NCBI GenBank assembly: GCA_947646735.1
Contig: CANTFK010000865.1
Location: forward strand, 62,001 to 126,000
Direction: 5' to 3'
Length of the DNA stretch: 64,000 nucleotides
DNA from: Peronospora farinosa
Taxonomy: Eukaryota > Oomycota > Peronosporomycetes > Peronosporales > Peronosporaceae
Positions 1-10,314 of the stretch are shown one piece after another (the first letter of the stretch is position 1; each line of letters begins with the position of its first letter). The notes beneath the pieces were generated by a model, which searched no databases, had not been told where the DNA came from, and was given only the letters and a program-made list of their open reading frames with translations. The position numbers were made by a program, and so were the translations under genes.

Positions 1-1472
1 GATGCTACCGGTAGGTGGCTTTGCTCTAGCGAGGTCGTTGAAGAGGATAAGAAACTGTGTCAGCATGCTTTCGCGCATGATCGGGTCACGGAGCTGCAGC
101 CTGAAAAGACGGCTATTGGTCAAATACTTGGGCTGAAAAAAGTGTTCCTGTGACCCCTGCTCGGTTGCGCTCTTGTCGGTGTCACTAGTTGATTCGTACA
201 TGGTGACATTCGTCGAGTACGTAGGACCACCACTTATGTCTCGTGAACGTTCTAGGTCGCCCGGTGAGAATGGATTGCCTTCGAACGCTGCCAACACGAC
301 ATTCAGTTCAGTGAACTGCGTACATAATATACCAAATAGAGCAAGGTTGGTCATCAAGTCATTTTGAGCACAGAGCTATATCAATACATCACACGTACAA
401 ACTTCTCCCAGTTTTCCGCTGACTGGACGACCATCTGATATTCGCGAAAAAAGCTTTGCAAATTCCAGAAGGTGCGATAGAGGTTATAGTCGATCGGGCC
501 GACGTCGGTGCTTAAATCACTGTCAATCTGCTAGCGCCATACATGATATATTGTCAGCCAACTTTTTCCATAAAGGTGCACCGCATGGATAAAAAAATGT
601 GCTGGTCACCTCCAATCGAGGCACAACCTCAGCAGCTTTTGCGGCGTCAGAAGTCTCAGCCAAGTCGAACGCATCTTCATCTTCATAAACAGTCACATTG
701 GTCACGTTTGCCTTGCCCGTAAGATTGACTGCTGAGCGCTCGGACAGTGCGAACGTGAACGACAAGAAAACCAAGATCTTGCCGCAGAACACGCTGTTGT
801 GAGTCTTGGACAGACGACGCAGCAAAGCATTACACATCCGCAGCAGGCACAGCGATGCCTTGGTAGTCCGGCCTTTCTCAGCAATAAAATCCGGCTGCTT
901 TATCAAACAAATGTCGTATCAGTCTTTTCATACTCTCAGCAACAGGCAGCTACGACTACGAGACGAAAGCCAGTCACACACCATCGTAAGTTTGTCCTTG
1001 CGGGACTCGAGCAGCTCCCACACTTTCTCACATGCACTGATAGTCTGACCCTCCATTAAATCCTCCAGCACCTTGTATGGTGTGCTGTTGACGAGGAAAT
1101 TGCTGGTCACACCTGCAATACACAGATCCAGCAATGCCGGGACGCCCACGCTACTGGGTGTGGCTTGGGTCTCCGTCATGAGCTTCCAGGACAATTTCTC
1201 TGCTACTTTTTGTACCGCTAAATCCAGTACATTAAGCGTAAAATCCTGTGGCCGTGGGGCCTTAAGCACGTTCTCTACAACCTCAAGTGTGTGGCGATGC
1301 AATTGATCCAGACGAGAGAGCGCGTCATCGTGCGCAAAGAAGTCACCGAGAGAGTTCTACATGATACAGAGGAAAAAGAGACTGCGTTAATTGGGTAAAG
1401 GACACGACGTAATGCATCAGATACGAGGGAATGACAACGAACCTCCGCGGTCCTGACCAGCTCCAGCGCCAT
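1..1472 (-). CDS. THOC1: THO complex subunit 1 (THOC1/HPR1), 5' part; gene runs off the left edge
   Basis: THOC1 is the scaffold subunit of the THO/TREX complex, which couples transcription to mRNA export in the nucleus. Reading the minus strand, I join five exons: 1472-1443, 1356-982, 894-610, 527-399 and 315 to beyond position 1. All introns are 82-88 bp, GT-AG, and fall in phase 0. The joined protein shows family signatures in order: LLRMCN..LLRRLSK, VFCGKI, LSERS..NLTG, IDYNLYR, FWNLQ, then the conserved stretch up to a QFLILF-like segment at the window edge. The first ATG (1472) is followed by only 10 codons before intron 1; the acidic N-terminal exon is short, as is common in this gene set. 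The exon 2/3 junction (982/894) is inferred from spacing against the family and is the least certain. The C-terminal half, including any death-like domain, is outside the window. Confidence 0.9.
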
Positions 1473-2183
1473 TTTAGCAATAGCTTAAATCGGAGTTAGG
1501 ATGGGTTTGATGACACACACGAGGTACATTAAAGTAGGACAAAGGTCCCCGATAAAGTGACATGTCTCAGTTATGATGTTAATCTGATCCTGCCAATCAT
1601 CGTATGGGTGGTAAATATACAGATGTATCACCGGCTTTTGACATCTATTAAAACAAGATATTTAGCGTTCCAGTAACTCCGTTTTAGCGTTCCAGTAACT
1701 CCGTTTTAACGTTCCAGTAGCCTAGTCTTAGGTTTAAACACTTTTGAAATAATGGTGGCTTCCATCCATGCAATACACATGTGCTAAACTTATGAGAAAA
1801 CAAGTAAAAACCAACGCAATATCGTTAGAATTACATGCTAGAAATTACTGTGCAAACGGTCAATAGTGCCACAAATCTTCTCCCAAATTGACCAATGCTA
1901 TTCTCACGATGGTGGCATAATCGGCACGTATGCAACAGCCGGAGGAGAGCCACCGCAAAAAAATCCATTCTGCTTGGATTCACACGAACGGATATTCGTG
2001 GGAATCTCTGTTTTTGTCCACTTACTCAAACCAAGTCAATGTACCGCCTCGTCTATGTATGTATGAGCTAAATACAGTCGCTAAGATTCGATAAATAGAT
2101 CCGGGGCCCTCAAGCAGAAGAATTGTCGGCATTATCTCCTTTTCCACCATTTCGACAGCTGCAGCAAAGGAGAGGTCATTACA
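1473..2183. other. Intergenic region between divergent THOC1 and MFS gene 1, with short tandem repeats
   Basis: This 0.7-kb gap lies between the starts of two divergently transcribed genes and must hold both promoters. I see no convincing coding sequence. It contains about three tandem copies of a 22-bp unit (TTTAGCGTTCCAGTAACTCC type) at roughly 1661-1725, the third copy diverged. No canonical promoter element is claimed. Confidence 0.6.
1660..1726. repeat. 22-bp tandem repeat, about 3 copies
   Basis: The unit reads TTTAGCGTTCCAGTAACTCC followed by GT and is repeated head to tail; the first two copies are identical and the third carries substitutions and then diverges. It sits in the intergenic space upstream of both THOC1 and the first MFS gene. 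Function unknown. Confidence 0.85.
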
Positions 2184-3650
2184 ATGGTGCAACATCCAAC
2201 GCTTCTTTCCAAAACGAACGCATCTTACGGCGCCGTATCAACCGACACACAACCAAAGAATTTTGTACCCAGCCCTCGTCGTCGCCTTACTCAATGGTAC
2301 ATCAATATGGTGCTCATCAACTTTGTCGAATTTGCGGCTGAATCCTCGCGTGGTGTGGTATTGGCTACACTTTTTCTCTACACCAAGTCACTGGGTGGAG
2401 ATTTGGCCTTCATGGGTCTATTGACGTCACTCTTTTCAGTAGGAAGACTCATTTCGTCCACGATCTTTGGCTGGATGTGCGACCGCTACTCGTTTCGCTC
2501 GGTCTATCTCGTGTCGTCGGGTATCTGCCTGCTCGGCAATCTCATTTACCTTATGGCAGACATCTATGTAACTGACAGCTTGATGGTATTGGCTGTAAGT
2601 CGCTTCATCGTGGGCTTTGGAGCTGGCAACCGTAGTGTCTGTCGTGCCAACGTCGCAGCAATGACTACCGTCCATCAGCGCTTGCGGTATCTAACAATTC
2701 TGGCAACGGTCGTATTCCTCGGCTATGCGTTGACGCCAGGGCTCGGTAGTCTCGTAGCAGAAGTGGATGTGCTCTTTTGTGGCATGCACTTTAACAAGTT
2801 CACCTCGCCAGGCATGATCCTTGCGGTGTTCAATTTGCTAACGATTATTGCCATGCTGACCACATATGACTCGTCCATTAGCATCCACGATGGCCCACTC
2901 GAGACCCCGAACACCGCTGCCACGAAAAATACCTTGTCCAACTTAACATCTATGCCCGAACGGATTGTGCACATTGGTGCTCTAGTATTCATCTTCCTAA
3001 ACTTCACTGCTCGTGGCATCCTGTCGGTATTTGAGACAGTGAACATCCCACTGTTTCTTCGGGCGACAGGTAGCGATCCTAACAGTGTCGCCGCTGTTGT
3101 GGACGCCTCCAATTTTCAGTTTTGTTTGGGTCTACTGGGACTCGTTACGTACTTCTCCATCGAATACTTTCGCAAGTACATCACGGACGTCAGTTGGGTG
3201 CAACTTGGATTTGTGTTTTTGCTTTCTGGAAATGTTTTACTGGTGGTGATGTCTGCTTCCGTGACGTTTGGTCGTCTGGCAGTTGCGGAGCTTTTGGTGT
3301 GGAGCATCGGCTGTCCGATCACGACCGCGGTTGTAGTGGCTGCCTTCTCTAAACTTCTTGGTGGTCGGCCGCAGGGTACGCTTATGGGTTTGCTTGGCTC
3401 TGCTGGTTCTGTTTCGCGCATCCTTTTGCCGCTTTTGCCTGCGGCCATTCCGACGCTGACTCCTGTCTTTCTGATCAATATCACGCTGTGTGCACTTAGC
3501 ATTGCGCTGCTGTACTGGTATAGCGGTGTGGTTTATAGGACGAAGATGGCGATGCTTGCTGATGTCGAGAACGCGTTTCGAATCACATCTCCCCCGAACG
3601 ATCTGCGTTCACCATTGGGTTCCGATAAGGTCGACTATGATGACAAGTAA
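2184..3650 (+). CDS. MFS transporter, MFSD8/CLN7-like, tandem copy 1
   Basis: This is an intronless 488-residue polytopic membrane protein with about 12 predicted hydrophobic segments. The loop after TM2 has a motif-A-like GWMCDRYSFRSVY. A second conserved block, VGFGAGNRSVCRA, lies at about residue 150, and SKLLGGRPQGTLMGLLGS precedes the last helices. The last block resembles the SKxLGxxPQGxxMG signature of MFSD8 (CLN7) and related endolysosomal carriers, as does the FTSPGMIL segment in mid-protein. The substrate cannot be told from sequence. The cytosolic tail ends in RSPLGSDKVDYDDK, shared with the two paralogues downstream. The start at 2184 gives a 40-residue N-tail before the first helix, like copy 3. 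Copies 2 and 3 follow on the same strand at 5.1 and 6.8 kb, so this is a tandem family produced by local duplication. Confidence 0.9.
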   Translation: MVQHPTLLSKTNASYGAVSTDTQPKNFVPSPRRRLTQWYINMVLINFVEFAAESSRGVVLATLFLYTKSLGGDLAFMGLLTSLFSVGRLISSTIFGWMCDRYSFRSVYLVSSGICLLGNLIYLMADIYVTDSLMVLAVSRFIVGFGAGNRSVCRANVAAMTTVHQRLRYLTILATVVFLGYALTPGLGSLVAEVDVLFCGMHFNKFTSPGMILAVFNLLTIIAMLTTYDSSISIHDGPLETPNTAATKNTLSNLTSMPERIVHIGALVFIFLNFTARGILSVFETVNIPLFLRATGSDPNSVAAVVDASNFQFCLGLLGLVTYFSIEYFRKYITDVSWVQLGFVFLLSGNVLLVVMSASVTFGRLAVAELLVWSIGCPITTAVVVAAFSKLLGGRPQGTLMGLLGSAGSVSRILLPLLPAAIPTLTPVFLINITLCALSIALLYWYSGVVYRTKMAMLADVENAFRITSPPNDLRSPLGSDKVDYDDK

Positions 3651-3931
3651 CGCTATAAGATATTGTGAGCAATCATACGATGCAACGCTTGTTGTTAAAG
3701 CTGTATGTAAGTCTTATACCCGACCATCCTATCCGTACATCAGCAAATGCAATCGGGGTCTTCGTTTCGTTTGTAAACTCATTGGTTTCCACTGCTTGCA
3801 TTAACCAAATTCATATCTAGGTACGGCTTTCGAGACGCAACGTCCAACCCAATGTATCTATCAGCTGTTTGCATGGTGGGCAAGATTTTGTGGTTGGTAG
3901 CGAACGGTTGTGCTACATGGAGTTGATTCGT

Positions 3932-4026
3932 GCTGTCTGCGAGCCGCTTTATCGTGGGGTTTAAGGCTGGCAATCGACCCACTGTCTTCGCTTGGCTCAG
4001 ATAAGGCAGATTTCCTGGATAAGTAA
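3932..4026 (+). pseudogene. Collapsed fourth MFS copy (internal deletion)
   Basis: About 95 bp match two separated parts of the neighbouring MFS genes joined together. The first half corresponds to the VSRFIVGFGAGNR block (residues about 140-155), with one extra base and a stop. The second half corresponds directly to the C-terminal SLGSDKxDFxDK tail and its TAA stop. Roughly 900 bp between the two blocks are missing. It lies between intact copies 1 and 2 on the same strand, so it is best read as a relic of a further tandem copy. No function is expected. Confidence 0.75.
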
Positions 4027-5098
4027 CGCGTTGCACCTTTGTAGCTTGAACATATTGCAACAGCAAACAACACGAATAGTTTCCATTACTCTGAAGTTGT
4101 AACCATAGGTATTCGCGTTTATTGGAGTCTGCCAACGACACCCCAGTCTCCTTTCTTGCCGTCCTTTAGCAAGTGGAAATGACAGATCTTCACGCTCGCA
4201 TTGCCCTTTTGCTTTTATAGTTACGTCTGAAAGCCACCCATGTCCATTCAGGCGACAAACACCGGACTGCAAGTCGAGTCGCTTGCCGATACTCAACATA
4301 AGGAACTTCAATACGAGCGGGTCAAAAGTACCGCAGTAAACAGCCTCTACCAGCACCTATTGTCATATGGAACACATGTTGGTTTGATACCATGCACACC
4401 AAAGATCAGAGAGAGCATCTCTACCGATCAATTGGTAACGGAACCAAAAAACATCTGAGCGATGATACTTTTCGCTTTCTGCTTCTGTCGCAGCAGTTTT
4501 TTTTTGCTTTTGCAGATGGCATCGACCCACAACGCGTCACGGTAAATCTCACCGTGGAAGGAATCCCACTACTCAGTGACTTTGTCTCTCAGCTCTATCT
4601 TCTTGTCAATCAATATGCAAGTGGTACAAATTACGACAGCTCTATGAAGTGATACTACATGAAGTACAAACAAGGGGAGCCAAAGCTTGTGCATTCGCAT
4701 TGAGAATCTTTTCGGCGGTAGTGTGTGAGATGCGTTTCAGGTCTACGAGGATCTCGTCACTCGAACACGGCTATTTCGATCGACAAAGATAATACTCAGC
4801 CGGAAGCAGACAGACTGTTCGACAGTTACCCAACCGTCTAAAAATTAACAGCCGAGCGAGGAGTGTCATCGCCTGGCCGGGCTCCCAGTAGGTTTGCAAT
4901 ATTCGGCACCTAGACAAAACCACCTCATCTGTCTATGCAGTAACCACCCTCTGGCCTTGATTCGGTATATCATGATGAGTATGCTGACATGACTCAGTCT
5001 ACAAGCTCGTGCTCTCAAACTCTTCCAGGTATCGGGTGTGATCAAAGTTCACTTTTCATTTTGCTAAGCCGACTCGACAACACTACAACATCTCCGAT
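4027..5098. other. Intergenic, 1.07 kb, no supported gene
   Basis: The region holds only short ORFs in several frames without recognisable domains; the longest, at 4392-4652 (+), is unremarkable. The 3' part must contain the promoter of MFS copy 2. Confidence 0.5.
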
Positions 5099-6601
5099 AT
5101 GGTGAACAAAGCATTATCTTTTGGCGGAGGTGGAACGCTCTACGGCACAACAGTCAACAACAACCCGGAGTCCGTACCGCTCGTTGTCAAGCCGTCGCAA
5201 TTGCCGTCGCAGTTGCCGTCGCCGCGCCGACTAGGGCAGTGGTACACTAACATGTGCATGATCAACTTCCTGGAGTTTGCGACCGAGTCCGCGCGCGGTA
5301 TCGTACTCCCAACTCTTTTCTTGTACACGTCGTCGCTGGGCGGTGATCTGGCTTTTATGGGGTTTATTAACGCGCTCTTCTCGCTCGGCCGACTCTTCTC
5401 GTCTACCGCGTTTGGCTGGATGTGCGACCGCTATTCGTTTCGCTCCGTCTACCTCATATCGACTTCCATTTGTCTTGTAGGCAACGTTATCTACCTACTT
5501 GCTGACAAGCACATGGCCAGCAGCTTGACGGCGCTAGCTGTGAGTCGTTTTATCGTGGGATTTGGTGGAGGCAACCGCAGCGTATGTCGCGCAGATGTCG
5601 CGTCCATCACGACGATCAACCAACGCCTGCCATACATGACGATCCTCGTCTGTGTCGTGTTCTTGGGCTACGCACTGACGCCCGGGCTCGGTAGTCTCGT
5701 GGCCAACACTGACTTGGTCTTCTGCGGCTTACTGTTGAACAAGTTCACATCCCCCGGCATGATTCTAGTCTTATTGAACATACTCACGATCATCGGCATC
5801 TTGACGGTGTACGATGACAGCGTCACAGTGGAGGATGGACCGAAAGAGAAAGAGTCCGAGGATGGTTTGATTAGCAACACGCTCAATAACGAAACACTGA
5901 TGCCGGACCGGATCGTGAACATCGGTGTATGCGTGTTCATTTTCCTGAACTTTAACACGCGCGGTATTTTGTCAGTGTTCGAGACTATTAACGTGCCATT
6001 GTTCATTAAGGCGACGGGTAGTGACCCGGACAGCGTGAGTGCCGTAATCGACGCGTCGAATTTTCAGTTCTATCTTGGTTTACTGGGCCTATTGTCGTAC
6101 TTTGCCATCGAGTATTTCCGCCGCAGCATCCGGGACGAAAATTGGGTGCATCTGGGCTTTGCCACGGTGCTAGCTGGTAACATATTGCTAGTCCTGGTAC
6201 CCAATGGCTTGTCATTCACACAGCTGTCGTTTGCCGAGTTCTTGGTGTGGAGTGTCGGTTGCCCCATTTCGACTACGGTAGTGCTTGCAGCATTCTCAAA
6301 ACTATTGGGTGGACGTCCGCAAGGAACGTTTATGGGTCTACTTGGTTCAACAGCATGTATCTCACGCTGTGTACTGCCACTTCTTCCTGCCGTGATGCCG
6401 ACTCTGATTCCGGTCTTTTGGATCAACATTGTGCTTTGCACCAGCAGTATCGTATTGCTAGGGTGGTACACAGGGTTAGTACATCGAACAAAGTTAGTGA
6501 TGCTGGCAGATGTTGAAAACGCTTACCGAGTGGTATCTCCTTCTAATGATCCGCGATCTCCACTGGGTTCTGACAAGGTGGACTTTCCAGATAAGAATTA
6601 A
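5099..6601 (+). CDS. MFS transporter, MFSD8/CLN7-like, tandem copy 2
   Basis: An intronless 500-residue paralogue of the carrier at 2184-3650, collinear with it over nearly the whole length. It has the same GWMCDRYSFRSVY loop, VGFGGGNRSVCRADVASIT block, FTSPGMIL segment, SKLLGGRPQGTFMGLLGS block and RSPLGSDKVDFPDKN tail. The N-terminus is longer than in copies 1 and 3 and includes a small SQLP duplication (residues about 30-40) caused by a short in-frame repeat in the DNA. It is more G+C-rich at third positions than copies 1 and 3, and its central hydrophilic loop (residues about 240-265) is acidic and diverged. The next copy starts 226 bp downstream, so any promoter of copy 3 must be compact. 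Substrate unknown. Confidence 0.9.
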   Translation: MVNKALSFGGGGTLYGTTVNNNPESVPLVVKPSQLPSQLPSPRRLGQWYTNMCMINFLEFATESARGIVLPTLFLYTSSLGGDLAFMGFINALFSLGRLFSSTAFGWMCDRYSFRSVYLISTSICLVGNVIYLLADKHMASSLTALAVSRFIVGFGGGNRSVCRADVASITTINQRLPYMTILVCVVFLGYALTPGLGSLVANTDLVFCGLLLNKFTSPGMILVLLNILTIIGILTVYDDSVTVEDGPKEKESEDGLISNTLNNETLMPDRIVNIGVCVFIFLNFNTRGILSVFETINVPLFIKATGSDPDSVSAVIDASNFQFYLGLLGLLSYFAIEYFRRSIRDENWVHLGFATVLAGNILLVLVPNGLSFTQLSFAEFLVWSVGCPISTTVVLAAFSKLLGGRPQGTFMGLLGSTACISRCVLPLLPAVMPTLIPVFWINIVLCTSSIVLLGWYTGLVHRTKLVMLADVENAYRVVSPSNDPRSPLGSDKVDFPDKN

Positions 6602-6827
6602 TGTCATATCTCCTGGTTTCATACACTGTAACAATCTCAATAAAAAATACCATTCGCATTCAGCAAAATGGATACGTTTTCCAACTCTCGTTCATTTTTT
6701 TAGTGTTAAATAATCTATTTTTAGCTAAAATACCAGTATACACTCACTTAATTCATTAGAGTACGTATCTTAAAACCTTCGTGTCGAAATAAATCATCGC
6801 GACTCAAAAGATTTTCCAAAGTACCCA

Positions 6828-8267
6828 ATGACTCAGTCCCCGGTCGTGATCTCCAGCTACGGGACGCTCGAGTTAAAGCCCGATACATCCTTCAATCCAC
6901 CCCGTCGTCTTTCACAATGGTATATTAATATTGCCATGATTAATTTTGTCGAATTTGCGGCTGAATCTTCACGTGGTGTGGTATTGGCCACTCTTTTCCT
7001 CTATACCAAGTCACTGGGTGGAGATTTGGCGTTTATGGGCATGCTCACGTCGCTTTTTTCAGTAGGAAGATTGATTTCATCCACGGCTTTTGGCTGGATG
7101 TGTGATCACTATTCATTCCGCTCGGTCTACATTGTGTCATCGGTTATTTGTCTCATGGGGAACCTCATTTACGTCTTTGCTGATCAGCACGTAACCGGCA
7201 GCTTAACGGCACTCGCGGTCAGTCGATTTGTCGTGGGCTTTGGAGCTGGCAATCGCAGTGTCTGTCGAGCAGACGTGGCATCAATCACGACGATCAATCA
7301 ACGACTTACATACTTAACGATGTTGGCGACAGTCGTGTTCTTTGGCTACGCATTGACCCCTGGTCTTGGTAGTCTGGTGGCTAACACGGACTTGTACATT
7401 TTGGGCATTCATTTGAATAAGTTTACATCGCCGGGTATGATCCTTGTCGTGTTTAACCTGTTGACAATTGCAGGCATGATGACACTATACGACGGGTCTA
7501 TTCAGACTCGGGATGGTCCATCGGTATGCACACCAGATGCTACTACAAACAGAACTCTGAGCAATATGACGGTAATGCCGGACCGCGTTGTAAACATTGG
7601 AGCAGTGGTGTTCATTTTTTTGAACTTTAATGCACGTGGCATCTTGTCGGTATTTGAGACAGTAAACATCCCGTTGTTCCTTCAGGTGACGGGCAGCGAC
7701 CCAGAGAGCGTGGATGCCGTGGTGGATGCATCCAACTTTCAGTTTTATCTCGGACTGTTGGGCTTGCTGTCGTACTTTTCTATCGAGACCTTCCGTCACA
7801 GTTTATCCGATGTAAACTGGGTGCAGCTAGGCTTCCTAATGCTGCTCGCTGGTAACCTGATCCTGGTAGTGGTGCCAGTGGCTCTGTCATTTCCACACTT
7901 GGCAGTGGCAGAGTTTCTTGTCTGGAGTGTCGGCTGTCCGATCACGACAGCAGTTGTCGTAGCAGCGTTCTCAAAGCTGCTAGGTGGTCGACCCCAGGGC
8001 ACGCTCATGGGTCTGCTTGGCTCCGCAGCTTCCGTATCACGGATAATTCTCCCTCTACTTCCTGCAGCTATCCCGAGCCTTACCCCTGTATTTTGGATTA
8101 ACATTCTGTTGTGCACCCTCAGCATTTCGTTGCTGTGGTGGTACAGCCGACTGGTGTACAAGACAAAGCTGCAAATGATTGACGATGCTGAACTTGCGGC
8201 GCTTTCACCTAATAACGACCCCCGGTCGCCCCTGGGCTCAGAGAAGGTGGACTTTCCCGACAAGTAA
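6828..8267 (+). CDS. MFS transporter, MFSD8/CLN7-like, tandem copy 3
   Basis: An intronless 479-residue member of the same tandem family, closer to copy 1 than to copy 2 in the N-terminal half (ESSRGVVLATLFLYTKSLGG in both). All family blocks are present: GWMCDHYSFRSVY (R to H change against the other copies), VGFGAGNRSVCRADVASIT, FTSPGMIL, SKLLGGRPQGTLMGLLGS and the tail RSPLGSEKVDFPDK. About 12 hydrophobic segments fit the usual MFS length. It is likely an endomembrane or plasma-membrane solute carrier; substrate unknown. The gene is tail-to-tail with OTU1 (79 bp between the two stop codons). Confidence 0.9.
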   Translation: MTQSPVVISSYGTLELKPDTSFNPPRRLSQWYINIAMINFVEFAAESSRGVVLATLFLYTKSLGGDLAFMGMLTSLFSVGRLISSTAFGWMCDHYSFRSVYIVSSVICLMGNLIYVFADQHVTGSLTALAVSRFVVGFGAGNRSVCRADVASITTINQRLTYLTMLATVVFFGYALTPGLGSLVANTDLYILGIHLNKFTSPGMILVVFNLLTIAGMMTLYDGSIQTRDGPSVCTPDATTNRTLSNMTVMPDRVVNIGAVVFIFLNFNARGILSVFETVNIPLFLQVTGSDPESVDAVVDASNFQFYLGLLGLLSYFSIETFRHSLSDVNWVQLGFLMLLAGNLILVVVPVALSFPHLAVAEFLVWSVGCPITTAVVVAAFSKLLGGRPQGTLMGLLGSAASVSRIILPLLPAAIPSLTPVFWINILLCTLSISLLWWYSRLVYKTKLQMIDDAELAALSPNNDPRSPLGSEKVDFPDK

Positions 8268-8346
8268 ATCTCGCTGGCAAACTTTTGCGTTGACATCATT
8301 GTTAGCTTAACACTTATAAGCTAGAATAGCATAGCTCAGCGTTCAA

Positions 8347-9614
8347 TCAGTGCGGCTTGATTTCACCAAATTGCTGGTGTCCTGAAGTCTCGGAATGCAA
8401 AACTGCTTCCTTCTGCAGCCACATATCAAAATATACATATTTGTAAGAGATTATATACAACTTCGCTCGCAGCGTTATGCAAGCTCACCTGTCCAACAAA
8501 TGTACTCCTACACACCAGACACATGATACTGAAGCGACTAACATCAGTGAACTCGTGCTTCTGATGAGCTTCCACCGCGACTTCACTTGCACGTTCCACC
8601 TACAAATGGCGGAGTTAAAACAACACTATAGCGCAATTCCATGTAAACCAATGCACCTCTTTGCCTCTATACCTTTTGAAAGTCATTGATCGCAAAGAGC
8701 GTCACATCATGATGCTCGGATGCTGTGGTGGATGGAGCCTCAACCACAAGATCGTAGTGAATTCCGTCGTAGAGTAAAAACATCCGTTGCGTAAAGCCTT
8801 GATCTTCGCCATAACAAAGTCTGCTCATGCTCGTGACGTCAAAGACGACCATCTCAACCTTATAATATGTCGACAGAATCGACAACTCGATCTCACCACC
8901 CCATGAGTTGTCGTCCATGATCCAAGCACAATACTCATGCACCGGTCGTCCCAAAAACACATCCGAGTATTTCTCCGGGTATGTCAGAATCGTATCCTTA
9001 ATCAGCTGCCGCATCATAAAGCCATTTCCTTCTCTGCCTTTAGTAAGAGCGTATCTACAGCACATTCAAATCAGCCAGTTGCTGCTTGCACACTGCAGCC
9101 AAACTCCATGTCACGTACCCGATCGAGTGGAAAAGGCAGCTGTTATCTGCTGGCATAATACGTCGCATAAATACTGACGTGGACTTGACTTGATCTCCGC
9201 TAGTTGCCGGGACCTCCTTAAGTACTAGCACTGAGCCTGTCCGAACTCCCAAAGATGACAACGTACACTCCTATGACAACAATCAAAAAGTATCACTTAA
9301 GTACCCCCCCCCCTCTTCTTTGTATACTACATTATACATAACATATATCTTGCCACATACTCCTAGTCCTTTTATCATCTTGGGAGGATATCCAATCATC
9401 ACTGTAGCAATGAATTACATACTGTCAAGTTTTCAGGTCAACAAAATGATACATGAAATATATCAAATTTGATCTTGCCATGCTGATCTTGCGGTGGAAT
9501 AGACGTCTTCTCGAATAAATGAGCTTGAAGACCATCAAGTGTGATGTCGTCCGGTAGATCCATGAGTTTTATTGATGTGCCATTGGCAAATGTCACTTTA
9601 AAGTTCATTGGCAT
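8347..9614 (-). CDS. OTU1: OTU1/YOD1-type ubiquitin thioesterase with UBX-like and C2H2 modules
   Basis: OTU1/YOD1 is a cysteine deubiquitinase that works with Cdc48/p97, notably in ER-associated degradation. I join six minus-strand exons: 9614-9479, 9401-9361, 9270-9119, 9054-8673, 8599-8489 and 8412-8347, giving about 295 residues. The N-terminal UBX-like domain ends in MIGYPPK. The OTU domain has the catalytic block MPADNSCLFHSIGY (Cys nucleophile), then EYCAWI, WGGEIELSILS and the His block YDGIHYD. The C-terminal C2H2-type finger (MCLVCRSTF..SGHQQFGEI) is complete only after the last two small exons are added. The exon 1/2 junction requires a GC-AG intron (ATG|GCAAGA); with it the alignment to YOD1 is gap-free. 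ATG codons at 9614 and 9608 are both possible starts. It is divergent from the MBOAT gene. Confidence 0.9.
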
Positions 9615-10314
9615 TATCTTTACGACGTGTTCGTCAAAATTAAATTTTCTCAATCGTCCCGAGTATTAACTTTTAATACTATTTTTTTATTACAAAAGTA
9701 TACCATTAAATTCTATGGTACACTAGATTGTGAAAATTGTGTCTCAGTAAACATGGCTACCGCCTAATGTTGTGCTTATTTGAACATTAAAGTCCGGGAA
9801 TAGGTGTAGTAGCACTTTTCGTGGCCAACTAAATCGTCTGGAAGAATTGCAGTGATAATCTGAAAGTGAAATCAAAAAAATGCATCGGTCTATTGCGTAA
9901 ATCTAGAACCTATATTGTATTACGTTGTCGCCACCTTTTACCAAAAATTTTGTGTTTCGTGTCGTACCGAAAGCACGTGCGAAGAACCTGTGTCAAGCTA
10001 TGCATTGACAAAGCACCAAAGCTCTCATAGCATTTCAATCATCATAACACTAATTCTGACCATATTGACGCAATCTTCCTGCGTCTAATCGAACATTCGA
10101 AAAATGAGCTCAGCTGAAAAAATAGACTCTTTTTTCATTCAATTTACAAAACAACGTCGGTTCGTGTAATGTCGCTCGAAGGATCACGGGGGGTCTACTA
10201 AGTTCGCACATGGGTACACAAATGTACCCATGCTTCCAGCCAATCGCACTTCATCAAATGTGTAGCCATACTATCAATTCGAGTCAAAATCTGGTTCGCA
10301 CCGAGAAGCAAAGG
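9615..10314. other. Divergent intergenic region OTU1 / MBOAT
   Basis: About 700 bp separate two divergent genes and must contain both promoters. It is AT-rich, with no supported coding sequence. I see no repeats of note. Confidence 0.5.

Noticed and set aside
3779..4141. 120-codon minus-strand ORF
   Set aside because: It is antisense to the collapsed MFS copy and its flank; the plus strand explains the sequence.
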